This document shows positions 1-6,765 of a stretch of 17,343 nt of DNA, piece after piece (positions within the stretch are counted from its first letter, which is position 1; every line of letters starts with the position of its first letter). The notes below the pieces were generated by a model. It was given only the letters and a program-made list of their open reading frames with translations. It did no database searches and was not told the DNA's origin. The DNA comes from JAJECS01 sp034428595 (GTDB lineage: Bacteria > Chloroflexota > UBA11872), in NCBI GenBank assembly GCA_034428595.1, contig DAOUHO010000070.1:1-17343 (forward strand), in the 5' to 3' direction. The position numbers and the translations under genes are program-made.

Positions 1-470
1 CTTCCGATCTGCTCGACGGGGCCGGTGCGGAGGGCGTGGACGTCCTGCCGCCCGATTTCGGGGCCGACGCCGAGACCCTACAGGGCGTAGCTCAGGCCCA
101 GGGCGTGGAAATCCGCACGGGCGATTGCGTCCTGGTGCGCACGGGATGGATGCGCCATTGGGGCGATCCGCCGGCGTATCTGGCCGAGAGCGCCGGGCAG
201 CCGGGCCCCAACGCCGACGCCGCCGAGTGGCTGGTCGAGCGCGGGATCTTCCTGGGCGGCTCCGACACGGCGGCCTTCGAGCAAGTCATCCCCGGCGCGG
301 CCATGCCGGTGCACCTGATCTTCCTGGCGCGCAACGGCATCCACATTCTCGAAATGGCCGATCTGGAGACCCTTGCCGCGGACGGCGTATACGAGTTCGG
401 ATTCGTCCTTTCGCCGCTCAAGCTGGTCGGCGCCACCGGCTCGCCAGTGCGACCGCTCGCGCTGGTTTAG
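1..470 (+). CDS. Cyclase family protein (kynurenine formamidase-like metal hydrolase), 3' part
   Basis: The reading frame is open from the left edge (first full codon at 3) to the TAG at 468-470, so the gene is truncated at its 5' end. About 155 codons are visible. The residues VDVLPPDFG, the stretch RTGDCVLVRTGW and the C-terminal VHLIFLARNGIHILEMADL fit the C-terminal half of the cyclase/KynB-like family (Pfam Cyclase). Members are metal-dependent hydrolases acting on amide or ester bonds, such as N-formylkynurenine. In that family a late His and a Glu about a dozen residues on are metal ligands. Here the His of VHLIF is followed 13 residues later by the Glu of HILEMADL. The N-terminal HxGTHxD-type metal motif lies outside the window, so activity cannot be judged. 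The substrate is unknown; a role in tryptophan breakdown is only one option. The gene converges on the Nudix gene with a 30-base gap. Confidence 0.8.
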   Translation, partial: SDLLDGAGAEGVDVLPPDFGADAETLQGVAQAQGVEIRTGDCVLVRTGWMRHWGDPPAYLAESAGQPGPNADAAEWLVERGIFLGGSDTAAFEQVIPGAAMPVHLIFLARNGIHILEMADLETLAADGVYEFGFVLSPLKLVGATGSPVRPLALV

Positions 471-500
471 GACGCGCCTTCGGAGAAGCCGGGGCCGCGG

Positions 501-983
501 TTAGCCCAGAAAAAGGTCGTAGGGTCCCGGAATCGGCGACTCGACCGCGGCGCGTTGGAGCAGTTCGCGCGAGGGGCTGAGCGCCCGCGCGGCGACGGCG
601 CGGTTGATTTCCGGGACCTTTTCTAGCTCGTCGATTTCCTCCAGCGTGAAGAAGCGGGCAGCGTCGACCTCGTCGCCGGGGGTCGGCTCGCCGGCAACGC
701 GCCGGAGCAGGAAAACCACATACGTGGAGTGGTCCTCGGCGTGGCGCGAGCGCACCGCCAGCAGCCCCTGCACCTCCGTGGTGAGGCCGGCTTCTTCCTG
801 GACCTCGCGGACGGCGGCCTCGGGCAGCGTCTCGTCGGGCTCGCAGAAACCGCCCGGAATCTGCCAGCTGCCGCGCCCGTAGGCCGTGGCGCGTCGCACG
901 AGCAAGACGCGGTCGTTGTCGACCACAGCGCCGCCGACGCCGACGTTGTAGCCATTGTTGTAGCGCGCGGGAATCGGGCTCAT
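501..983 (-). CDS. Nudix hydrolase
   Basis: This 160-residue protein carries a complete Nudix box at residues 45-67. The key residues of GX5EX7REUXEEXGU are all present: G45, E51, R59-E60, E63-E64 and G66. The preceding strand (RVLLVRRATAYGRGSWQIPG) is typical of the fold. Nudix enzymes hydrolyse nucleoside diphosphates linked to another group, with a divalent metal bound by the box glutamates. The substrate (NADH, ADP-ribose, an oxidised nucleotide or other) cannot be told from this sequence. No zinc ribbon or other added domain is present, and the length is normal for a single-domain member. The ATG at 983 is the natural start because the fold begins within 15 residues of it. It has no Shine-Dalgarno sequence. 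The gene is divergent from the PHP-lon pair and convergent with the cyclase gene, so it is probably monocistronic. Confidence 0.9.
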   Translation of the reverse strand: MSPIPARYNNGYNVGVGGAVVDNDRVLLVRRATAYGRGSWQIPGGFCEPDETLPEAAVREVQEEAGLTTEVQGLLAVRSRHAEDHSTYVVFLLRRVAGEPTPGDEVDAARFFTLEEIDELEKVPEINRAVAARALSPSRELLQRAAVESPIPGPYDLFLG

Positions 984-989
984 CGCGCC

Positions 990-995
990 ATAGTA
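990..995 (-). promoter_or_regulatory. Possible -10 box for a leaderless Nudix transcript
   Basis: Read on the minus strand, TACTAT (4 of 6 matches to TATAAT) ends six bases before the Nudix ATG. A transcript would then start at or very near the A of the start codon. There is no Shine-Dalgarno sequence, which fits a leaderless message, but no -35 element is visible. Such a partial match can occur by chance. Confidence 0.22.
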
Positions 996-1056
996 CCGGC
1001 GCGCATCGCGCGGCCAGGGCTGAAGCCGGTGCAGGTGGACCCCAGACCGCGCCGCA

Positions 1057-1086
1057 TTGAGTCCCCGGCATCCAGCCTCATAGAAT
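1057..1086 (+). promoter_or_regulatory. Putative sigma70-type promoter for PHP-lon
   Basis: TTGAGT (1057-1062) and TAGAAT (1081-1086) are separated by 18 bases. They match the TTGACA and TATAAT consensus at 4 and 5 positions of 6. The implied transcription start near 1093 would leave a leader of roughly 17 bases before the GTG at 1111. The site lies in the 127-base divergent gap between the Nudix gene and the PHP gene, and the rest of that gap shows nothing else I can name. No obvious operator repeat is present. Confidence 0.5.
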
Positions 1087-1110
1087 CAGTAGCCACCCCG
1101 GACACTCAGC

Positions 1111-1806
1111 GTGCCTTTCGTGCTCTTCGACTTTCATACGCACACGTTCTTCAGCGACGGCGAGCTCTCGCCGATCGAGCTTTTGCGGCGCTGTCACGTC
1201 GCGGGCTACACCGCCGTGGCCGTGACGGATCACGCCAGCCCCGCCAACGTCGACACGCTGGTGCCGGCCCTGGCCCGCGATTGCCGCATCGCGGAGGAGG
1301 CCTGGGGGATCGTGGCTATTCCGGGCGTGGAGATCACGCACGTGCCGCCGAACGAGATTGACGCGGTGGCTCGCCGCGCGGCGGAGGCCGGCGCCGAGCT
1401 AGTGGCCGTCCACGGCGAGACCATCGCCGAACCGGTTGCGGCCGGCACCAACCGCGCCGCGCTGGAGTCGGACTACGTGCACGCGCTGGTGCACCCGGGT
1501 CTGCTGAGCCCGGAGCTGGCGCAGTTGGCGCAGCGCAACGGCAAGTGGCTGGAGCTGTCGGCGCGCCGCGGGCACTCGCTCACCAACGGCCACGTGGCCG
1601 CGCTGGCTCGGTCGTCGGGAGCGCGGCTGCTGGTGAACAGCGACGCGCATTCCCCAGGGGATCTGTTGTCGGAGCCCTTGGCGCGCCGCATCGCGCGCGG
1701 GGCGGGGCTCAACGCCGACGAAACCGAGACGGTGGTAGCGGACAATCCGCTGGAGTTCCTGCGCCAGATGGGGCGCTCGGTGCCAGAGATCAGTCCGGTC
1801 CCGTGA
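1111..1806 (+). CDS. PHP-domain metal-dependent hydrolase (histidinol-phosphatase-like)
   Basis: This 231-residue protein is almost entirely one PHP domain, a metal-dependent phosphoesterase fold. Visible metal-site motifs, in order, are HTH at residues 9-11, TDH at 39-41, GVE at 72-74, the His of VHGET at 101, HPG at 128-130 and NSDAH at 176-180. The internal signatures VHGETIAEPVAAGTNRA and ARRGHSLTNGH mark a subgroup, often annotated as histidinol phosphate phosphatase domain proteins, that I associate with archaea and some deep-branching bacteria. A role in histidine synthesis is not supported here: no his genes are nearby, and the subgroup's real substrate is unclear to me. The GTG start puts the first metal motif at residue 9, as is usual. 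The stop overlaps the lon start as GTGA, so the two are probably translationally coupled. Confidence 0.85.
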   Translation: MPFVLFDFHTHTFFSDGELSPIELLRRCHVAGYTAVAVTDHASPANVDTLVPALARDCRIAEEAWGIVAIPGVEITHVPPNEIDAVARRAAEAGAELVAVHGETIAEPVAAGTNRAALESDYVHALVHPGLLSPELAQLAQRNGKWLELSARRGHSLTNGHVAALARSSGARLLVNSDAHSPGDLLSEPLARRIARGAGLNADETETVVADNPLEFLRQMGRSVPEISPVP

Positions 1807-4190
1807 CCCTCCTCGAGCACGAGCCGATACCGCCCGACCTCGAAATCTTCGGGCCCGACGATGACGACGCGACCGGGTCCGAGCGAGTGGAGCTGCCGGT
1901 GTTGCCCCTGCGCGCCGAATCGCTCTACCCCATTCCCGAAACCATGACGCCGTTTCTCGTTGGACGCGAGGGCTCCGTGTCGGCCATCGAAGACGCGTTG
2001 GCCCGTGACCGGCGCATCCTGGCCGTGGCCCAGCGAGAGCCCAACAAGGAGGAGGTCGGCTTCGAGGACCTGCACGAGCTGGGGACGGAGGCGCGGATCA
2101 TCCGCATGTTGCGGTTGCCGGACGGGACGACCAGCGTGCTCGTGCACGGCGTGCGGCGCATACGCGTGGTCTCGGTCCTCAGCGAGTACCCCATCGTGCG
2201 GGTCGCGGGTCAGGTCGTGCAGGACCTGGACGAGGACCCCGCGGCCTCCCGGGCGGCGATGCCAAAGGTGCTGGAGCTCTTCCAGCACGTCGCCCGCCTC
2301 AGCGACGCCATTTCGGAGGAAGCGCAGATTCGCGCCGTGAACGCCGAGACGCCCGGGCTGCTGGCGGACGTGGTGGCGGCGTCGCTCAGCCTGCCCCTGG
2401 ACGATCACCAGACGCTGCTTGAAATGCGCGACGTGGCGGAGCGGCTGGATCGCGTGCGCACGCTGCTGGACGGGGAGATCCGCGTCCTCAAGCTCGAACA
2501 GGAGATCCGCGAGAGCACGCGCAACGACGTCGACATCAAGCAGCGCGAGTTCTACCTGCGCGAGCAAATGCGGGCGATCATCAAGGAGATCGGGGAAACC
2601 AACGCCCAGAACGCCGAGATCGTCGCCATTCGCGAACGGCTGGAATCCGGCGCATACCCCGAGGCGGTCGTCACGCGTGGACTGAAGGAAATCGACCGCC
2701 TGAACGCCCTGCCGCACGGATCGCCCGAAACCAGCGTGTTGCGCACCTACCTGGAGTGGCTGACGGAGCTGCCGTGGCGGCGCAGATCCAGGGACAAGAC
2801 GGACGTGGCGCGGGCGGAGGACGTCCTCAACCAGCACCACTACGGGCTGAAGGACGTCAAGGAGCGCTTGCTCGAATACATCGCGGTGCGCCACCTCGCG
2901 CGGCGCTCGCGCAGCCCCATCCTCTGCTTCGTGGGACCGCCGGGCGTCGGCAAGACGAGCCTGGGTCGCTCCATCGCCGAGGCCCTGGGCCGAACCTTCG
3001 TGCGCGTGTCACTGGGCGGCGTGCGCGACGAGGCCGAGATTCGCGGCCATCGCATGACCTACGTGGGCTCCATGCCCGGCCGCATCCTGCAGAAGATGCG
3101 GGAAGCCGGGACCGTCAATCCCGTCTTCATGATCGACGAGATCGACAAGCTGGGGCTGGATTTTCGCGGCGACCCGGCCGCCGCGCTGCTCGAAGTGCTG
3201 GACCCGGAGCAGAATCACACCTTCAGCGATCACTATTTGGAATTGCCCTTCGACCTGAGCAAGGTGATGTTCATTGCCACCGCCAACACGCTGCACGGCC
3301 TGCCGCCCGCGCTGGTCGACCGCATGGAGGTGATCGAGCTCCCGGGCTACGTCGAAGACGAGAAGGTGGCCATCGCCGAGCACTTCCTGGTCGACCGGCA
3401 GCTGCATGAGCACGGGCTGAGCGCCGACGCGCTGCAGTTCGAGCGGGAAACACTGCAGCGCCTCGTGCAGGCCTACACCCGCGAGGCGGGCGTACGCGAG
3501 CTGGAGCGCGCCATCGCCACCATCGCCCGCAAACAGGCCCTGGCCCGCGCCGAGCGCCGCGAGGGGCAGCAGCGGATCCGACCCGCGGACGTGCCGGAGT
3601 ATTTGGGCCCGCCCAAATATCGCTATGGGAAGGCGGAGAGCGAAGACGCGCACGCCGTGGCGACCGCGGTGTTCACCACGCCCGCGGGCGGCGATTTGCT
3701 GCCGATCGAGGTTTCCATTGCCGAGGGCACCGGCAAAGTCACGCTGACGGGCTCCCTGGGCGACGTGATTCAGGAGTCCGCCCACGCAGCCATCACCTAT
3801 GCCCGGGCGCATGCCGACGAGTTTGGCTATGGCGCTTCCGACTTCGACGCCGTGGACATTCACGTGCACGTGCCCCAGGGCGCCCTGCCAAAGGAAGGCC
3901 CGGCGTCCGGCGTGGCCATCGCCGCCGCGCTGGTCTCGGCCCTGGCCCGGCGCAAAGTGCGCGGCAGCGCGGCCATGACCGGCGAAATCACGCTGCGCGG
4001 GCGCGTGCTGCCGGTCACCGGAATCAAGGAGAAAGTCCTTGCCGCCCAACGCGCGGGCGTTGAGACCTTCGTGCTGCCGCATGGCAACCGGCAAGACCTG
4101 GACGAGCTGGACGCGGACACTCGGCAAGGCCTCGAATTCGCCCTCGCGACCACCGTAGACGAGGCGCTCGCACACGTTCTGGTGGGCTAG
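1803..4190 (+). CDS. lon: Lon-family AAA+ protein with a divergent protease active site
   Basis: The 795-residue product has the usual Lon length and order: N-terminal LON domain (about 30-225), a helical linker with a KQREFYLREQMRAI-type motif, the AAA+ module, and a C-terminal S16 peptidase domain (about 600-795). Lon normally unfolds and degrades damaged or regulatory proteins in the cytoplasm. ATPase motifs look intact: Walker A GPPGVGKTS (378-386), Walker B with D445-E446, and the VDRMEVIEL stretch holding the arginine finger. The protease domain is odd. The signature PKDGPSAG reads PKEGPASG, placing Ala701 at the nucleophile position and Ser702 beside it. The lysine of the dyad is present (K744) and is 43 residues after Ala701, the same spacing as S679 to K722 in E. 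coli. GLAWT reads AVFTT (622-626), and the GG before KEK reads TG. It may be an unfoldase with lost or altered peptidase activity. I chose the GTG at 1803, overlapping the PHP stop, because the LON domain begins soon after. Confidence 0.92.
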   Translation: MTLLEHEPIPPDLEIFGPDDDDATGSERVELPVLPLRAESLYPIPETMTPFLVGREGSVSAIEDALARDRRILAVAQREPNKEEVGFEDLHELGTEARIIRMLRLPDGTTSVLVHGVRRIRVVSVLSEYPIVRVAGQVVQDLDEDPAASRAAMPKVLELFQHVARLSDAISEEAQIRAVNAETPGLLADVVAASLSLPLDDHQTLLEMRDVAERLDRVRTLLDGEIRVLKLEQEIRESTRNDVDIKQREFYLREQMRAIIKEIGETNAQNAEIVAIRERLESGAYPEAVVTRGLKEIDRLNALPHGSPETSVLRTYLEWLTELPWRRRSRDKTDVARAEDVLNQHHYGLKDVKERLLEYIAVRHLARRSRSPILCFVGPPGVGKTSLGRSIAEALGRTFVRVSLGGVRDEAEIRGHRMTYVGSMPGRILQKMREAGTVNPVFMIDEIDKLGLDFRGDPAAALLEVLDPEQNHTFSDHYLELPFDLSKVMFIATANTLHGLPPALVDRMEVIELPGYVEDEKVAIAEHFLVDRQLHEHGLSADALQFERETLQRLVQAYTREAGVRELERAIATIARKQALARAERREGQQRIRPADVPEYLGPPKYRYGKAESEDAHAVATAVFTTPAGGDLLPIEVSIAEGTGKVTLTGSLGDVIQESAHAAITYARAHADEFGYGASDFDAVDIHVHVPQGALPKEGPASGVAIAAALVSALARRKVRGSAAMTGEITLRGRVLPVTGIKEKVLAAQRAGVETFVLPHGNRQDLDELDADTRQGLEFALATTVDEALAHVLVG

Positions 4191-4191
4191 C

Positions 4192-4208
4192 GCGGCGGGG
4201 TCCGCCGC
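4192..4208 (+). terminator. GC hairpin just after lon, possible weak terminator
   Basis: A perfect 7-base inverted repeat (GCGGCGG, loop GGT, CCGCCGC) starts two bases after the lon stop codon. No T-run follows, so it is not a canonical intrinsic terminator. In such GC-rich DNA it could be chance, or a stem that slows RNA decay. Its position at the only sizeable gap between plus-strand genes makes a transcript boundary plausible. Confidence 0.3.
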
Positions 4209-4240
4209 CAGGAGCGGCTCTGGCAACCGAAGGGAGTGGC

Positions 4241-4246
4241 TATTCT
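4241..4246 (+). promoter_or_regulatory. Possible -10 box for the mre operon
   Basis: TATTCT (4 of 6 matches to TATAAT) is one of the few AT-rich spots in the 111-base gap between lon and mreB, and lies 55 bases before the mreB ATG. No convincing -35 box is found at 16-18 bases upstream. The gap also holds a GGGAGAG at 4279-4285, which is rather far (16 bases) from the ATG to act as its Shine-Dalgarno sequence. Confidence 0.22.
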
Positions 4247-4301
4247 TCGTTACGCGTCCGCGGCGCCGCCCGCGGAATGGGAGAGCTGAGCAAGCGTCCT
4301 G

Positions 4302-5357
4302 ATGTTTGGTCCGTTCAACACGCTTCTCGGGCTCTTCTCGCGCGACCTCGGCATCGACCTAGGCACGGCCAACACCCTGGTCTATGTGAAAGACCGCGGC
4401 GTGGTGCTGTCCGAGCCCTCGGTGGTCGCGACAGATCAAAACACGATGCGCGTGCTGGCCGTGGGCGCCGAGGCCAAGAAGATGGTGGGCCGAACACCGT
4501 CCAACATCACCGCCATGCGACCGCTGCGAGACGGCGTGATCGCCGATTTCGACACCGTGGAGACCATGCTGCAGTACTTCATCAGCCGCGTGCACGACGA
4601 GCTGCCGTTCGCACCGCGTCCCCGCGTAATCGTCGGCGTGCCCTCCGGCGTCACCGAGGTTGAGAAGCGCGCCGTCCACGAGGCGAGCCTGCAGGCCGGC
4701 GCCCGCGAGGTCTACCTGATCGAGGAGCCAATGGCTGCCGCCATCGGCGCCGGACAACCGATTCAGGACGCCACGGGCAACATGATCGTGGATATCGGCG
4801 GCGGCACGACCGAGGTCGCGGTGATCTCGCTGGGGGGCGTGGTGGTGAGCCACAGCATTCGCGTGGCCGGCGACGAGATCGACGAGCAGATCGTGGAGTA
4901 CTGCCGCAACGAGCACATGCTGCTCATCGGCGAGCGCACGGCGGAGGCTTGCAAGATCGCCGTCGGATCGGCCTACGCCGGTTTGCAGGAAGACACGGTG
5001 CTTGTCCGCGGCCGTGATCTGCAGAGCGGGCTGCCGCGCCAGGCCGAGCTGACGTCCGGACACATCCGCGAGGCGATCAGCGGGCCGGTGACCGAAATCG
5101 TCGACAACGTGAAGCTCGCCATCGAGGCCACGCCGCCTGAGCTGCTGGCCGACATCATGGAGCACGGCATATACCTCGCCGGAGGCGGGGCCTTGCTGCG
5201 CAATCTGGACAAGCGCATCGAGCAGGAGGCCGACATTCCCGTACACGTCTCGGAAAATCCGCTCGAAGCGGTCGTGCGGGGCACGGGGGCGTGCCTGCAC
5301 AACCTCGAGGCCTATCGCGAAGTCTTCGTCGCCGAGAACAGATCTCCCTACGCCTAG
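4302..5357 (+). CDS. mreB: Rod shape-determining protein MreB (bacterial actin)
   Basis: The 351-residue protein matches MreB along its whole length. The phosphate-1 loop GIDLGTANTLVYV begins at residue 17. It is followed by MRPLRDGVIADF, VGVPSGVTEVEKRAV, the phosphate-2 loop VDIGGGTTEVAV around D164, LLIGERTAEACKIAVGSAY and the adenosine motif YLAGGGALLRNL. MreB polymerises with ATP into membrane-bound filaments that orient side-wall peptidoglycan synthesis. The short amphipathic start, FGPFNTLLGLFSRDLG, resembles the membrane-binding N terminus found in many homologues and supports the ATG at 4302. It is the first gene of an operon with mreC, mreD, mrdA, rodA and thrB. The stop codon is part of the mreC ribosome-binding site. 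Confidence 0.97.
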   Translation: MFGPFNTLLGLFSRDLGIDLGTANTLVYVKDRGVVLSEPSVVATDQNTMRVLAVGAEAKKMVGRTPSNITAMRPLRDGVIADFDTVETMLQYFISRVHDELPFAPRPRVIVGVPSGVTEVEKRAVHEASLQAGAREVYLIEEPMAAAIGAGQPIQDATGNMIVDIGGGTTEVAVISLGGVVVSHSIRVAGDEIDEQIVEYCRNEHMLLIGERTAEACKIAVGSAYAGLQEDTVLVRGRDLQSGLPRQAELTSGHIREAISGPVTEIVDNVKLAIEATPPELLADIMEHGIYLAGGGALLRNLDKRIEQEADIPVHVSENPLEAVVRGTGACLHNLEAYREVFVAENRSPYA

Positions 5358-5361
5358 GTGG
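5356..5361 (+). promoter_or_regulatory. Shine-Dalgarno sequence that sets the mreC start
   Basis: AGGTGG overlaps the mreB TAG stop and lies 8 bases before an ATG at 5370. A GTG at 5358, immediately after the mreB stop, is in the same frame but lies inside this ribosome-binding site, so the ATG is the better start. Confidence 0.65.
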
Positions 5362-5369
5362 TCACGAGC

Positions 5370-6191
5370 ATGAGAGGGGGCCAGCGAGCCGCTATCGTGC
5401 TGATCGGGCTGATCGTCGCCGCGGTCGTGCTCTCGATGCTGCACAACACCGGCGCCAGCGTGCCGGTGGAGGGCCTCGTCCTGCGGGTGGTGGAACCCGT
5501 GCGGAGCGCCTTCACGACGGTTGCCAGCGGCGCCTCGCGAGCGCTGGCCGACCTCGAGCGGTTCGGTGAAATGCGCGAGGAGAACGCCGCGCTGCGGGTC
5601 GAAGTGGCCGAGCTTCGAGCGCAGTCCGCCCGCCTCAGCGACGCCGAGCGCGAGAACGAGCGCTTTCGAGAGGCCCTGACCTATCTGGACGAAAACCCCG
5701 AGTTGGAGCTGGTGACAGCCCGAATCGTCGGGCGCGACAGCCTCGACATGCTGGACACGATCGTGATCGACCGCGGCGCGTCCTCAGGCATTCGGGCGGG
5801 AATGGCGGTGGTGGCCAACGGGGGATTGGCGGGCCGCGTGACCAAGGTGACCGACACCACCGCCGACATCCTGCCCGTGCATAGTCCGCAAAGCACGGTG
5901 AGCGTGCTGGCTCAGGGTGACGAAGCCACGGCGGACGGCACGTTGGACGGGACCAACGGGGCCGATCTCGTGATGCGCCACATTGACGCCGAGGCCGCGA
6001 TCATGGTGGGCGACCCGGTCGTGACCTCCAGCCTTGGCGGCAGCCTTCCGCGCGGGATTCCGGTGGGGCGGATCGTGGCCATCGAGGTCTCGCCCACGAG
6101 CGTGCTGCGCCAGGCGATCGTGGAGCCGCTCGTACAGCCCGAGCGCTTGGACGTCGTCCAGGTCATCCTCGGGCAGACCGCCGGGGCGTAG
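5370..6191 (+). CDS. mreC: Cell shape-determining protein MreC
   Basis: The 273-residue product has the MreC plan: a short cytoplasmic tail, one membrane segment (about residues 7-24), a coiled coil (about 60-103, rich in Glu, Arg and Leu) and a C-terminal beta-barrel domain. The last includes IDRGASSGIRAGMAVVANGG and the segment LPRGIPVGRIVAIE. MreC is anchored in the membrane and links MreB to PBP2, activating the elongation machinery from the outer face. The ATG at 5370 is preferred to the in-frame GTG at 5358 because AGGTGG sits 8 bases upstream of it. Starting at GTG would add only four residues. mreD follows after two bases. Confidence 0.95.
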   Translation: MRGGQRAAIVLIGLIVAAVVLSMLHNTGASVPVEGLVLRVVEPVRSAFTTVASGASRALADLERFGEMREENAALRVEVAELRAQSARLSDAERENERFREALTYLDENPELELVTARIVGRDSLDMLDTIVIDRGASSGIRAGMAVVANGGLAGRVTKVTDTTADILPVHSPQSTVSVLAQGDEATADGTLDGTNGADLVMRHIDAEAAIMVGDPVVTSSLGGSLPRGIPVGRIVAIEVSPTSVLRQAIVEPLVQPERLDVVQVILGQTAGA

Positions 6192-6193
6192 GC

Positions 6194-6760
6194 ATGGTTT
6201 CGCACCTGGGCACCGCCGCGCGCGGTGCGCGCTGGCTGCCATCGCCCGGCACATTGGCGGTGGCGCTGTTCCTGGGGCTGCTGGCGCTGGTGCAAACTTC
6301 AGTGCTGCCCTACTTCGAGATTCTGGGCGCGCAGCCGTCGCTGATTCTCGTCAGCGTCGTGATCCTGGCCACGATGCAGGTGGGGACGCGAGCCCTCGGC
6401 TGGGGCTTCGGTGGTGGGTTGTTGGTCGACCTCTTCTCAGCCGCGCCCCTCGGAACCAACGCCTTGCTGTTCACGCTGATCGCCTCTGTGGCCGGCGGGG
6501 GCTTCGGCGGTGTCGACCGGGCGAACGTGCTCATCCCGGTCGTCGCGGTGGCGCTGGCAACCGCCGTCTACTACCCAAGCGTGCTGCTCGCTCTTCAACT
6601 TCAGGGCATCGATGTCGCGTGGGAGGCTCATCTGCCCGCCCGCTTGTGGCCGGCGATCGCCGTCAATCTCGGCGCCTCGGCGGTGCTCTACTACCCGGTG
6701 CGGGTGCTCGAACGCTGGACGCACGGTCGCCCAATTCCGACGTTTCGAGGAGTACGCTAG
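6194..6760 (+). CDS. mreD: Rod shape-determining protein MreD
   Basis: This 188-residue protein is strongly hydrophobic, with about five predicted membrane segments. The first is near residues 20-37 (TLAVALFLGLLALVQTSVLP). The segment that follows contains PSLILVSVVILA, and GGGLLVDLFSAAPLGTNAL matches the GLLxDlxs..plG pattern conserved in MreD. MreD is a small integral membrane partner of MreC and PBP2, usually 160-180 residues. The sequence is poorly conserved in general, so the call rests partly on its place between mreC and mrdA. The ATG at 6194 lies two bases after the mreC stop; the Shine-Dalgarno sequence is weak. Confidence 0.92.
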   Translation: MVSHLGTAARGARWLPSPGTLAVALFLGLLALVQTSVLPYFEILGAQPSLILVSVVILATMQVGTRALGWGFGGGLLVDLFSAAPLGTNALLFTLIASVAGGGFGGVDRANVLIPVVAVALATAVYYPSVLLALQLQGIDVAWEAHLPARLWPAIAVNLGASAVLYYPVRVLERWTHGRPIPTFRGVR

Positions 6761-6765
6761 AAGCT

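Noticed and set aside
1545..1802. In-frame upstream extension of lon
   Set aside because: It lies inside the PHP gene and its translation has no Lon-like residues. The GTG at 1803 fits the family.
1473..2894. Long minus-strand open frame (473 codons) opposite the PHP and lon genes
   Set aside because: It lies antisense to well-supported PHP and Lon coding sequence. Its His-, Gln- and Arg-rich composition with no recognisable motif is what the complement of GC-rich codons gives.
3888..3911. Frameshift or single-base error as the cause of the GPASG motif in Lon
   Set aside because: The frame is Lon-like on both sides and the spacing to the catalytic lysine is exact. Restoring GPSAG would need two separate base changes.
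3009..4226. Long minus-strand open frame (405 codons) opposite lon
   Set aside because: Antisense shadow of Lon; no family motif, and composition typical of a reversed GC-rich gene.
4258..4275. CCGCGG repeat pair forming a 6-base stem before mreB
   Set aside because: A six-base all-GC stem is expected by chance in this composition, and no T-run or other signal accompanies it.
4277..4663. Plus-strand frame starting at ATG 4277 across the mreB start
   Set aside because: It is out of frame with MreB and Arg-rich without motifs; MreB coding evidence is decisive.
4359..5444. Long minus-strand open frame (361 codons) opposite mreB
   Set aside because: Antisense to a clear MreB; no motif or independent start signal.
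6034..6765. In-frame upstream extension of mrdA
   Set aside because: It overlaps the end of mreC and all of mreD. The ATG at 6766 gives a normal PBP2 N terminus.
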